37,019 nt of DNA from CAZCAQ01 sp964540135 (lineage in GTDB: Bacteria > Patescibacteriota > WWE3 > UBA101185 > UBA10185), in assembly GCA_964540135.1 (NCBI GenBank), contig CAZILK010000012.1:1-37019 (forward strand), read 5' to 3'. The position numbers were made by a program, and so were the translations under genes. Below the pieces are notes generated by a model. The model was not told the DNA's origin, searched no databases, and saw nothing but the letters and a program-made list of their open reading frames with translations. Of the stretch, positions 1-7,001 are shown piece after piece; the first letter of the stretch is position 1; each line of letters opens with the position of its first letter.

Positions 1-1703
1 AATTCAACAAACAATGGATGAGGGTGTAGTGGTCTTGATTTGTATTCTGGATGAAATTGAGTTGCAACAAAAAAAGGATGAGCTGCTTTTGGAAGCTCTA
101 TTGCCTCAACCAGCTTTCTATCAGGAGAGGTTCCCGAGATAATTAGTCCTGCTTTTTCAAATTGTTCTTTATAATCAATATTAAATTCATATCTATGTCT
201 GTGACGTTCTTCAACATGAGTTTTCTTGTACGCATTGTAGAGTTGTGTTCCTTTTTTAATTTCACATGGCCAGTCCCCAAGTCTGATAGTACCGCCATAA
301 TTTTTTTGTTTTAAATATTCTTCTTGCTCAGGCATGATATGAATTACTGGATGTGGGGTATTGGGATTAACTTCTGTTGAATTGGCGTCTTTAAGTTTTA
401 GTATGTTTCTTGCAAATTCAATCACTGCCATTTGCATACCAAAACAAAGTCCAAGATATGGAGTTTTTGAAACGCGTGCCCATTCAACCGCTTTTATTTT
501 TCCTTCAACACCTCTTTTCCCCCAACCCTGAGGTACTATAATTCCATCAAAATTTGTTAATTCCTTTTTAATCTTTTGCAGTTCCTTTGGATTTTCAAAT
601 CGCTCAATATCAAACCAAAAAATCTCACAGTCTGCGCCAATGCTCCAAGAAGCATGCTTTATTGCCTCAATTACACATACGTAGGCGTCTTCAAGAGAGA
701 AGCTTCCGGATGTAAAATACTTACCAGCAATTGCAATCTTCACTTTCTTTTTATGTTTCCCCGCAAGATTAACCATCTTTGTCCACGCTTCTAAGTTCTT
801 TTTTCTTGAGACAAGGCCGATATGCGTTAGTATTTTTTGTGCAAAGTTTTGTTCTTGGAATTCAATTGGGACTCTATATATAGTATCTACATCAGGAGCC
901 CCGATTATATGTTCATAAGGAATGCCTGTATTAAAGGAAATTGTGCGTCGCCTCTTTTCATCAACCGGAAAATGACTTCGACAAACTACAAAATCCGGGT
1001 GTATCCCAAGCTTATACAGTTCATAAATAGATGCTTGGGCAGGCTTACTCTTCATCTCTCCTAAAAATGGCGGAGTTATTAAATAGACAAGATGTACAAG
1101 AAAAACATTGGTTGGGTTTGCTTGTTTAAGTCTTCTTATTGCTTCAAAGAATAGTACATTTTGATATTCGCCAACTGTTCCTCCGACTTCAATAAAAACA
1201 ATATCTGCCAAATCTTTAATCGCAACTTCGTGAATGCGTTTAATTATTTCTTGAGGGATATGAATATGTCCTTCAACACATTTTCCGTTGTACTCCAGTC
1301 GTCTTTCACTAAGGAGTACATCGTAATAAATTTGACCCATTGTTAAATAGTTATGGGATTTTAAATCTTGATTCAAAAATCTTTCATAGTGCCCCATATC
1401 TTGATCAGTTTCTTTGCCATCACTAGTTACAAACACCTCTCCATGTTCAAGAGGATTCATTGTTCCCGCATCTACATTAAGATACATATCAGCTTTTAAG
1501 ACTGAAACTGAAAATCCTGCGGATTTTATTAGTTTAGCAAGTGAGGCTGTTGCAATACCTTTACCAAGTCCTGAAATAACTCCACCGGTAACAAAAATAT
1601 ATTTAGTATTTTTAGGAGGGGCCAATTCTTTGCTGGGAGTAGGGGATTTTATCTTAGATGGGTTTATCTTCGCATGTTTTTTTACTATCTTTTGAGTGGG
1701 CAC
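1..1703 (-). CDS. pyrG: CTP synthase, C-terminus cut by window edge
   Basis: Makes CTP from UTP, ATP and glutamine in the cytoplasm. The reverse-strand translation has the N-terminal synthetase signature KYIFVTGGVISGLGKG, the glutaminase nucleophile region GLCFGMQMAVIEFAR (Cys in GLCFG), and the glutaminase His/Glu in FHPEYKSR, close to the normal C-terminus; only some 15-25 residues should be missing past base 1. About 567 codons are visible against a usual full length near 545. The excess is an N-terminal extension of about 30 residues rich in Lys, Pro and Ser. The start chosen is GTG at 1703-1701: it is the first start after an in-frame TAA and lies 5 nt after a perfect TATAAT. A TTG at 1625 would give a family-like N-terminus, so the extension is uncertain. 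It is divergent from vapBC. Confidence 0.95.
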   Translation of the reverse strand, partial: MPTQKIVKKHAKINPSKIKSPTPSKELAPPKNTKYIFVTGGVISGLGKGIATASLAKLIKSAGFSVSVLKADMYLNVDAGTMNPLEHGEVFVTSDGKETDQDMGHYERFLNQDLKSHNYLTMGQIYYDVLLSERRLEYNGKCVEGHIHIPQEIIKRIHEVAIKDLADIVFIEVGGTVGEYQNVLFFEAIRRLKQANPTNVFLVHLVYLITPPFLGEMKSKPAQASIYELYKLGIHPDFVVCRSHFPVDEKRRRTISFNTGIPYEHIIGAPDVDTIYRVPIEFQEQNFAQKILTHIGLVSRKKNLEAWTKMVNLAGKHKKKVKIAIAGKYFTSGSFSLEDAYVCVIEAIKHASWSIGADCEIFWFDIERFENPKELQKIKKELTNFDGIIVPQGWGKRGVEGKIKAVEWARVSKTPYLGLCFGMQMAVIEFARNILKLKDANSTEVNPNTPHPVIHIMPEQEEYLKQKNYGGTIRLGDWPCEIKKGTQLYNAYKKTHVEERHRHRYEFNIDYKEQFEKAGLIISGTSPDRKLVEAIELPKAAHPFFVATQFHPEYKSRPLHPHPLFVE

Positions 1704-1708
1704 GATTA

Positions 1709-1737
1709 ATTATAGGTTCGAAGTTAATGGAGGACAA
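1709..1737 (-). promoter_or_regulatory. pyrG promoter, leaderless geometry
   Basis: On the reverse strand a -35 TTGTCC (1737-1732) and a perfect -10 TATAAT (1714-1709) are separated by exactly 17 bp. Only 5 nt separate the -10 from the proposed GTG start at 1703, so transcription should begin at or within a base or two of the start codon. This supports GTG 1703 as the start and a leaderless mRNA. No attenuator-like leader is possible with this geometry. Confidence 0.7.
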
Positions 1738-1767
1738 TAGTTTATTTATATGTTTCCATTTGTCTTA

Positions 1768-1804
1768 TTGACTACACTGTATATATATGTATATATACAT
1801 ATAT
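1768..1804 (+). promoter_or_regulatory. vapBC promoter with 22-bp palindromic operator
   Basis: A -35 TTGACT (1768-1773) is followed after 16-18 bp by an alternating TA stretch that supplies the -10 (TATATA around 1790-1797). Bases 1783-1804 form a perfect 22-bp palindrome centred between 1793 and 1794, covering the -10 and the first two bases of the vapB ATG at 1803. Ribbon-helix-helix antitoxins of this kind normally bind palindromes in their own promoter, so this is the likely autoregulatory operator. The predicted transcription start falls on or next to the ATG. Confidence 0.6.
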
Positions 1805-2042
1805 GAGGACTACATTAATTTTAGATCCAGAAGCAAAAAAATTAGCACAGATAAAGGCTCTCCAAGAAGGTAAAACCTTAAGTGAGGTTGTTAATCTCAT
1901 GTTAAAGGACTATGTACAAGGGGAAGTATATAAAACCACGCCGATAACAGCAGGTAGGTTGAGCGATAAGTTAAATGTAGCGGATTACAATTTTGGAGAT
2001 AGGGCGCTCGATAGGGAATTTATATATGAAGAACTCGAGTGA
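1803..2042 (+). CDS. VapB-like ribbon-helix-helix antitoxin
   Basis: A 79-residue protein starting MRTTLILDPEAKKLAQ, with the short beta strand and two helices (residues about 2-40) of a ribbon-helix-helix DNA-binding domain and a C-terminal tail rich in Asp/Glu expected to wrap the toxin. It should bind its own promoter palindrome as a dimer and neutralise the PIN-domain ribonuclease encoded immediately downstream, which it overlaps by 17 nt. The ATG sits inside the palindrome and no Shine-Dalgarno is possible. The antitoxin family is assigned by fold pattern and context rather than by a close match I recognise. Confidence 0.8.
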   Translation: MRTTLILDPEAKKLAQIKALQEGKTLSEVVNLMLKDYVQGEVYKTTPITAGRLSDKLNVADYNFGDRALDREFIYEELE

Positions 2043-2463
2043 CCTAATTTTGATAGATACTAATGTTTTACTCTATGCCTTAGATAAACAGAGTAAAGAT
2101 AGTTTTACGTCAAAACAGTTCATTGACGAGAACTGTGAGAGACTTGTAATCGCGCATCAAACTATCAACGAGTACATAAGGATTGCAACACATGTAAAGT
2201 TTACAAACAGACTGAGTAATAGTGAGATTGATACAAATATTCGCATCTTTCTTAGTACTTTTGCTAAAGTAATTTGCCCCGATTCTGCTTCGCTAGAATA
2301 CTCATTACATCTAATCAAGAAATACAATATTACAGGTCGCTTAGTTTTTGATACCTATCTAGTTGCAACAGCTTTAACAAATAGTATCCATACTGTTGCA
2401 ACATACAACGCCAAAGATTTTCAGGTTTTTAAACCTGAGGGTCTTTCTTTAATTACGTTCTAA
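2026..2463 (+). CDS. VapC-like PIN-domain ribonuclease toxin
   Basis: A 145-residue PIN domain. The acidic metal-binding set is in place: Asp11 in LILIDTNVLLYALD, Glu49 in TINEYIR, Asp109 in VFDTYLVATAL and Asp131 in YNAKDF. VapC toxins are Mg-dependent RNases that cleave tRNA or rRNA. The start chosen is ATG 2026, which overlaps the end of the antitoxin gene by 17 nt and gives a protein starting just before the first PIN strand; an upstream ATG at 1993 in the same frame lies deep in the antitoxin gene. All catalytic residues are intact, so the toxin should be active when not bound by its antitoxin. Confidence 0.88.
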   Translation: MKNSSDLILIDTNVLLYALDKQSKDSFTSKQFIDENCERLVIAHQTINEYIRIATHVKFTNRLSNSEIDTNIRIFLSTFAKVICPDSASLEYSLHLIKKYNITGRLVFDTYLVATALTNSIHTVATYNAKDFQVFKPEGLSLITF

Positions 2464-2577
2464 CTTTTCTAAAACTTGCATTATGCTGTACAATTAATTT
2501 CGCGAACCAGGCTCGCTAACCTTTCCAGAAAGGTGAGCAAAAATGTTCCAAATCGTTTAAAATTAAAAGGAGGAAAT
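2464..2577 (+). promoter_or_regulatory. leader region before trxA with a stem-loop
   Basis: The 114 bases between vapC and thioredoxin contain a TACAAT that could be a -10 (around 2489-2494, without a convincing -35), and a perfect 6-bp stem with a CCAG loop (ACCTTT 2519-2524 with AAAGGT 2529-2534). It ends in a strong Shine-Dalgarno AAAAGGAGG ahead of ATG 2578. No T-tract follows the stem, so it is not an obvious terminator. Confidence 0.3.
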
Positions 2578-2850
2578 ATGACTTACACATTTATTGATTT
2601 TTATGCTGATTGGTGTGGACCGTGCCAGATAATGAAACCAACCTTTGCTGAACTTGAGAAAGAATACGCTGGAAAAATAGAGTTTAAAAAAGTTGATGTG
2701 GAAACTGATTCCGCCATGGCTGCCCAATATGGAATCATGAGCATACCAACCTTCGTCATCTTAAAAGACGGAAAAGAAGTAGCTCGTAAATTGGGTGCAA
2801 TGCCAAAAGACTCTCTTAAGTCTTGGCTGGACAGTTCTCTTGCAAGTTAA
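2578..2850 (+). CDS. trxA: Short thioredoxin
   Basis: A 90-residue cytoplasmic thioredoxin with active site ADWCGPCQIMKP and the cis-proline loop SIPTFVIL. It reduces protein disulfides. Usual thioredoxins have about 105 residues; the first strand and helix are nearly absent here, as the protein begins directly at the strand TYTFIDFYA. The start at ATG 2578 is fixed by the strong AAAAGGAGG just upstream; an in-frame upstream start at 2476 would add 34 unrelated residues. The stop lies 8 bases before the GAPDH start, so the two are probably cotranscribed. Confidence 0.92.
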   Translation: MTYTFIDFYADWCGPCQIMKPTFAELEKEYAGKIEFKKVDVETDSAMAAQYGIMSIPTFVILKDGKEVARKLGAMPKDSLKSWLDSSLAS

Positions 2851-2858
2851 AATAAATA

Positions 2859-3944
2859 ATGCCTGTTAAAATTGCTATAAACGGTTTCGGAAGAATCGGA
2901 CGATGTGCTTTAAAAATTGCATTTGATAATCCTAATGTTGAAATTGTTGCAATAAATGATCTCTCAGGCCCTGCAGTGCTTGCCCATTTATTAAAATACG
3001 ATACATCTTATGGAATTTACGATAAAACAGTGTCAGTTGAGATAGACGGTGCTTCCCACTCACTTGAGAGTTGGGATAAAGCAAGCGAGTACTACTCACT
3101 GGTTTCAAATAAAGAAACATACATAGTTGTAGATGGTAAAAAAATACTTCTTTTATCACAAAAAGATCCAAGCCTTCTTCCATGGAAAGATCTTGAAATT
3201 GATGTTGTTTTAGAATGTACGGGACGTTTCACTAAAGATTCAAGTTCCAAAGCTCATGTAGATGCAGGTGCTAAAAAAGTTATAATCTCAGCTCCTGTTA
3301 GTGGGGAAGGCAATGTTCAAACATTCTTAATGGGTGTTAATAATGATGTATATTTGGGCCAAAATCTTGTTTCAAATGCGTCTTGCACAACAAACTGTAT
3401 CTCACCGGTTGTTAGCGTTATTCATTCTAAATTTAAAATATTAAAGTCCCTTATGACCACAGTTCACGCACTCACTGCTGAGCAAAATGTAGTTGATAGC
3501 GTACCGCCTGCACTAAAACCTGATTTAAGACGTGCAAGAGCAGGAGCTTTTAACATTATCCCAACAACCACAGGTGCTGCAAAAGCAACATCAGATGTAA
3601 TTCCTGATCTTAAAGATAAGTTTGACGGCATTTCACTTAGAGTTCCTGTTTTAACAGGTTCGCTTAGCGATATAACAATGCTAGTTGAGAAAAAAACAAC
3701 CGTAACTGAAATAAACAACGTATTAATCGAAGCATCAAAAACCGAATTCTATAAAAATGTACTTGCTGTTTCACATGTCCCTCTTGTTTCAAGCGATATT
3801 ATACAAAGCAAATACTCAGCTATTGTTGATTTACAGATGACAAGAGTTGTTGATGGAGATCTGATTAAAATACTTGCTTGGTATGATAACGAATGGGGTT
3901 ATAGCACAAGATTAATTGAGATGGCCGAGTTTATTGGGAAGTAG
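2859..3944 (+). CDS. gap: Glyceraldehyde-3-phosphate dehydrogenase
   Basis: NAD-dependent oxidation and phosphorylation of glyceraldehyde-3-phosphate to 1,3-bisphosphoglycerate. The Rossmann start is INGFGRIGRCALK, and Asp in VAINDLSG suggests NAD rather than NADP. The catalytic Cys is in NASCTTNC, the His in TVHALTAEQ, and the C-terminal WYDNEWGYS is present. At 361 residues it is about 25 longer than usual, mainly from extra residues around positions 65-115 (before VVLECTG). All key residues are kept, so the enzyme should work. It follows trxA closely. Its last 14 bases overlap the end of the convergent gene at 3931-4158. Confidence 0.96.
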   Translation: MPVKIAINGFGRIGRCALKIAFDNPNVEIVAINDLSGPAVLAHLLKYDTSYGIYDKTVSVEIDGASHSLESWDKASEYYSLVSNKETYIVVDGKKILLLSQKDPSLLPWKDLEIDVVLECTGRFTKDSSSKAHVDAGAKKVIISAPVSGEGNVQTFLMGVNNDVYLGQNLVSNASCTTNCISPVVSVIHSKFKILKSLMTTVHALTAEQNVVDSVPPALKPDLRRARAGAFNIIPTTTGAAKATSDVIPDLKDKFDGISLRVPVLTGSLSDITMLVEKKTTVTEINNVLIEASKTEFYKNVLAVSHVPLVSSDIIQSKYSAIVDLQMTRVVDGDLIKILAWYDNEWGYSTRLIEMAEFIGK

Positions 3945-4158
3945 CATCCACCCCTTTACCCGTTCCAGTGCCTCGGTTGTAGGTGTCGGATGCTCCGCCT
4001 TGAGATACAACTGTTTTTGCTGCAAGGATTTTGATATTTTTCTTATCTATCTCATTCTTTACCCTATCTAACTGTTTGCCAAGAAATCCTGGTTCTTCTG
4101 CACTAGCCTGTGTGTCAAGTGTTATATAATCACCTTCAAATTCATGTTTTAGTGTCAT
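3931..4158 (-). CDS. Unknown 75-residue protein
   Basis: I do not recognise this family. It is a soluble, mixed-charge protein starting MTLKHEFEGDYITLDT, with a probable short helix around FLGKQLDRVKNEIDKK and a Gly/Thr-rich tail. It fills the whole gap between gap and pgk on the opposite strand, overlapping the end of gap by 14 nt. Support that it is real comes from a good promoter (TTGATA, 17 bp, TAAATA) whose -10 lies only 6 nt before its ATG, the same leaderless layout seen for other genes here. It could still be a chance frame; conservation in relatives would decide. Confidence 0.5.
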   Translation of the reverse strand: MTLKHEFEGDYITLDTQASAEEPGFLGKQLDRVKNEIDKKNIKILAAKTVVSQGGASDTYNRGTGTGKGVDATSQ

Positions 4159-4164
4159 ACTTGT

Positions 4165-4193
4165 TATTTATCATTTTCAACGTTACTTATCAA
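4165..4193 (-). promoter_or_regulatory. Promoter of the 75-residue gene
   Basis: Reverse-strand -35 TTGATA (4193-4188), 17-bp spacer, -10 TAAATA (4170-4165), then 6 nt to ATG at 4158. It shares the 63-bp intergenic region with the divergent pgk promoter; the -35 lies where the pgk -35 would be expected (about 4186-4191), so the two RNA polymerase sites overlap back to back. Confidence 0.5.
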
Positions 4194-4208
4194 GTTTTCT
4201 ATTTGAGC

Positions 4209-4214
4209 TATAAT
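4209..4214 (+). promoter_or_regulatory. pgk -10 element, leaderless geometry
   Basis: A perfect TATAAT lies 7 nt before the pgk ATG at 4222. No good -35 is seen at 16-18 bp spacing (CTTATC at 4186-4191 is the best). Transcription should start at or one base before the ATG, so the pgk operon mRNA is probably leaderless. Confidence 0.5.
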
Positions 4215-4221
4215 TATTCTG

Positions 4222-5199
4222 ATGCCCCTTATTTGTATTAAAGATATAGCTATTACACCTGGTTCCAAGGTTCTAGTTAGATGTGACTTAGATGTTCCTG
4301 TTGCTGATGGGAGGGTGGTTGATACCTTTCGCCTTAAATCCTGTTTGGATACTTTGAAGTTTATTATTGCTGCCGGTGCAGTACCTGTAATTCTTGGAAG
4401 TTTAGGTAGACCTGATGGGTTTGATGAATCACTTTCAACAAAACACTTAAAACCTTTTTTTGATAATGAACTAGGTGGTACTTATGAGCTTCTTGAGAAT
4501 TGTAGATTTGATCCTCGAGAGAAACTTGGAGATATGGAGTATGCAAAGGAGCTTGTTGAAAAAAGCGGAGCAACTTTATTTGTAAATGAATCTTTTGGTA
4601 TGAGTCACAGAGCTTATACGTCAATTGTTACATTACCAAAACTTCTCCCGTCTTACGCTGGCTTTACATTACATAGTGAGGTTTTAAATCTATCCAAGGT
4701 GGTTAAAAGTCCTGCTAGGCCTCTTGTTGCAATAATTGGTGGGGCAAAGCTTGAAAGCAAGAAGCCTCTTGTTACAAAATTTGTTGAAATCGCAGATTAT
4801 GTTTTAGTTGGTGGTAAAATTGGTCTTGAGTGGGATACGTATATTCCACAAAATCTTTTTTTGCCACTTGATTACAGCGATGAGACCAAGAAAGACATCG
4901 GTATTAAAACAGCAGAAGCTTATACAAAATTAATTAAAAGAAGTGCAACTGTTGTTTGGGCAGGTCCTTTAGGTTTTTTTGAACATGATAACTATTGTCT
5001 TGGAACAAATAGCATTGCACAAGCGGTTACTTCCTCAAGTGCTTTTTCTGTTGCAGGTGGTGGGGACACTATCCATGCATTAACTAAAGCAGGACTACTT
5101 GATAAGTTTAGTTTTGTGTCAACTGGGGGTGGATCAATGCTTGAATTCTTAGTTCGCGGAAATCTCCCAGGACTTCTGGCATTAGGTTATAATCAATAA
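4222..5199 (+). CDS. pgk: Shortened phosphoglycerate kinase
   Basis: Phosphoglycerate kinase fold: ATP-forming transfer from 1,3-bisphosphoglycerate to ADP. Recognisable blocks are RCDLDVP (20-26), LGRP (61-64), LLENCRF (90-96), NESFGMSHRA (122-131), IIGGAKLESK (171-180), GGGDT (279-283) and STGGGSMLEF (300-309). It has 325 residues against about 390-400, with losses before LLENCRF and in the C-domain between GGKIGLEW and the WAGP motif. Three normally near-invariant positions differ: the usual RVDFNVP Asn is Asp24, the His of SHLGRP is Ser60, and the Asn of WNGP is Ala247. The GGAK lysine, GGGDT Asp and GFFE Glu remain. Activity is likely but not certain. It heads the pgk-ferredoxin-AOR-tpiA operon. 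Confidence 0.9.
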   Translation: MPLICIKDIAITPGSKVLVRCDLDVPVADGRVVDTFRLKSCLDTLKFIIAAGAVPVILGSLGRPDGFDESLSTKHLKPFFDNELGGTYELLENCRFDPREKLGDMEYAKELVEKSGATLFVNESFGMSHRAYTSIVTLPKLLPSYAGFTLHSEVLNLSKVVKSPARPLVAIIGGAKLESKKPLVTKFVEIADYVLVGGKIGLEWDTYIPQNLFLPLDYSDETKKDIGIKTAEAYTKLIKRSATVVWAGPLGFFEHDNYCLGTNSIAQAVTSSSAFSVAGGGDTIHALTKAGLLDKFSFVSTGGGSMLEFLVRGNLPGLLALGYNQ

Positions 5200-5202
5200 G
5201 CT

Positions 5203-5472
5203 ATGGCTAAGATATTAAAAGCACTGTTTAGTGAGAAATGCATCGGGTGTGAGTTATGTGTTATTGAGGTTCAAAGGCAGTTAAACAAGATAGGTATTGA
5301 AGATAGTTTAATTAGGATTTTCAAAAAATATGATGATATTAAAAAAGAATCTCGTTACGAGGTGTTTTTAGATCCCCGTGTCCAAGAAACTGATCTTGAG
5401 AGAATAGTTAAAATCTGTCCTACTGGGGTTTTTACTGTTGAGGAAAGTGAGGGTGAGGATGATCTTACTTAA
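5203..5472 (+). CDS. Single-cluster [4Fe-4S] ferredoxin-like protein
   Basis: An 89-residue protein with an N-terminal CIGCELC (Cys13, 16, 19) and a distant ICPTGVF carrying the fourth Cys-Pro, the usual arrangement for one [4Fe-4S] cluster. A charged segment of about 50 residues separates the halves, and the second half of a classical two-cluster ferredoxin is absent. It should be a small electron carrier. It starts 3 nt after pgk and overlaps the next gene, an aldehyde:ferredoxin oxidoreductase relative, which makes that protein its natural partner (inference from position). Confidence 0.8.
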   Translation: MAKILKALFSEKCIGCELCVIEVQRQLNKIGIEDSLIRIFKKYDDIKKESRYEVFLDPRVQETDLERIVKICPTGVFTVEESEGEDDLT

Positions 5473-6328
5473 TATTGAAAAATCCAAAAAAGCATTAATA
5501 ATTGATCTAACTAAAAAAACATATGAAGTTAGGTCATTTCCTGATTTATACAAATATGTTGGTGGGGTAGGTCTTGGTTTAAAACTATACTCAATATATC
5601 AAGATGAAGATCCAGTTATTTTTTCGATTGGTCCTCTGAATGGTTTTTTTCCGTACGTCTCTAAAACCTCAGTTGTTTTACAAACAGGTGGCGTTGCAGA
5701 AGATCTATATCTTGGAGGCGGGCTTTCTCTTCGAATAAAGTTCTGTGGAATTGACGCGATTGTTATTAAGGGAGGGCTTGTTGAACCAGCAATTTTAAAT
5801 ATTACAGATACATCAGTTGAATTTTTACCAAGAGATATTGATCTTGCGACTGTTGGGCTTCCTGGAAAACGCAGTATTTTTGCATTTTCTGATCTTTCAT
5901 TAATACTTTCCAAACTAACTCTTGATGGCTATTTTGTAACACAAGAGAACTACTTGGAAACAAAATTTTTATCAAAAAATTTACTTGGCTTTGTTATTAC
6001 TGGAACGACAACTTTTGATATTCTAAATAAACAAAAATACGAAGAGCTTTACAAAGCTCTCCTTAGTGCAACAGATAAAATGCAAGTTACACAGGAGCTG
6101 TACCCTTCATGTTCGGGATGTCCCATGGGGTGTTCTAAATCTCGCGTTGGAGAGATTGGGGGTAATCTGTTAGTTCACTCTCTCACAGCATGTACTTATG
6201 CAGGGAATATTTACTCTGATGTAGGTACTGTATTCGCATGTTTAAATGCATTAGGATATGACTACAGTCATGAAGATCTGGAGAATTTGCCAAGCCTGAT
6301 CGGTGAAGTCTTAAAGGAGTTAAATTAA
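5459..6328 (+). CDS. Half-length aldehyde:ferredoxin oxidoreductase-like protein
   Basis: A 289-residue relative of the tungstopterin aldehyde / glyceraldehyde-3-phosphate ferredoxin oxidoreductases. The N-terminal domain is clear: ALIIDLTKKTYEV (12-24), YVGGVGLGLKLY (33-44), IFSIGPLNG (54-62), LGGGLSLRIKFCGIDAIVIKG (85-105). SKNLLGFVITG (172-182) follows and then the cluster motif CSGCPMGC (Cys218, 221, 225). It stops about 65 residues later, where the family normally continues for some 250 more with the fourth cluster Cys and further cofactor contacts. The truncation is not a simple break: its TAA overlaps the tpiA ATG by one base and AAAGGAG lies before it. The start is ATG 5459 with GAGGG upstream, overlapping the ferredoxin gene by 14 nt; TTG 5438 is possible. 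Function unknown; redox use of triose phosphates is a guess from context. Confidence 0.8.
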   Translation: MILLNIEKSKKALIIDLTKKTYEVRSFPDLYKYVGGVGLGLKLYSIYQDEDPVIFSIGPLNGFFPYVSKTSVVLQTGGVAEDLYLGGGLSLRIKFCGIDAIVIKGGLVEPAILNITDTSVEFLPRDIDLATVGLPGKRSIFAFSDLSLILSKLTLDGYFVTQENYLETKFLSKNLLGFVITGTTTFDILNKQKYEELYKALLSATDKMQVTQELYPSCSGCPMGCSKSRVGEIGGNLLVHSLTACTYAGNIYSDVGTVFACLNALGYDYSHEDLENLPSLIGEVLKELN

Positions 6329-6999
6329 TGAAAAAGCTCATTATTGCAAACTGGAAAATGAATAAAACATCCAGTGAAATTGCATCTTGGTTTAAGGAGT
6401 TCAGCACCTTTTTACCATCCATAGATTTTTCACAAGTTACAATTGCAGTTGCTCCTTCTTTCCCATACCTGGAGTTGTCCTCTAACCTTAAACAAAATCT
6501 CCAGCTTTGCTCACAAGACATAAGTTTATTTGAAAATGGTGCTAAGACCTCTCAAGTTAGTGCTACGCAGATAAAAGAGTATTGCAAATACTCTTTGGTT
6601 GGTCACAGCGAAACTAATACGAGCTTTGAAGATACATGTAAAAAAGCATTACTTTGTATGAAGAGTGATATAACACCTGTTGTGTGCCTTACGGATTTTG
6701 GGCAGATTCAACAGCTACCAGAGTATTTGTTAAACTCTGTTATTGCTCTTGAGGATGCTCTAGACATTTCAATTAACGGTGTGTATAAATCAATTTCACT
6801 AGAAGTTGTTAGTGACCGGGTTAAGTCTTTTACAGAGAAGTTTGGTAGTGATTTCCTGGGTCTTTTATACGGCGGATCAGTTAATGGACAAAATGCTGGT
6901 GAACTTAGTAAGATAGTAGGATTGAATGGCTTGTTAGTTGGGAATGCAAGCCTTGTCCCTAGTGAGTTTTATCAAGTAATTAAGAAGTATACAAGTTAA
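6328..6999 (+). CDS. tpiA: Triosephosphate isomerase, short with altered loop 6
   Basis: Interconverts dihydroxyacetone phosphate and glyceraldehyde-3-phosphate. NWKMN (Asn8, Lys10), VGHSE (His93, Glu95), YGGSV (181-185) and LLVGNASL (202-209) are present. The catalytic Glu is probably Glu142 in IALEDALDISING, aligned with the usual AYEPVWAIGTG; if so, the conserved hinge of the phosphate-closing loop 6 (PVWAIGTG) is replaced. Length 223 against about 250. It starts on the last base of the preceding AOR-like gene (TAATG) with AAAGGAG upstream, so the two are translationally coupled. Catalysis is plausible, but loop 6 closure must work differently. Confidence 0.9.
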   Translation: MKKLIIANWKMNKTSSEIASWFKEFSTFLPSIDFSQVTIAVAPSFPYLELSSNLKQNLQLCSQDISLFENGAKTSQVSATQIKEYCKYSLVGHSETNTSFEDTCKKALLCMKSDITPVVCLTDFGQIQQLPEYLLNSVIALEDALDISINGVYKSISLEVVSDRVKSFTEKFGSDFLGLLYGGSVNGQNAGELSKIVGLNGLLVGNASLVPSEFYQVIKKYTS

Positions 7000-7001
7000 C
7001 T

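Noticed and set aside
576..1695. Several plus-strand open frames of 61-93 codons
   Set aside because: They lie opposite the pyrG coding strand, which gives a continuous CTP synthase translation with all motifs.
5438..5458. TTG at 5438 as start of the AOR-like gene
   Set aside because: It would add the residues RKVRVR; ATG 5459 has GAGGG 5 nt upstream and gives a family-like beginning, so it was preferred, though not excluded.
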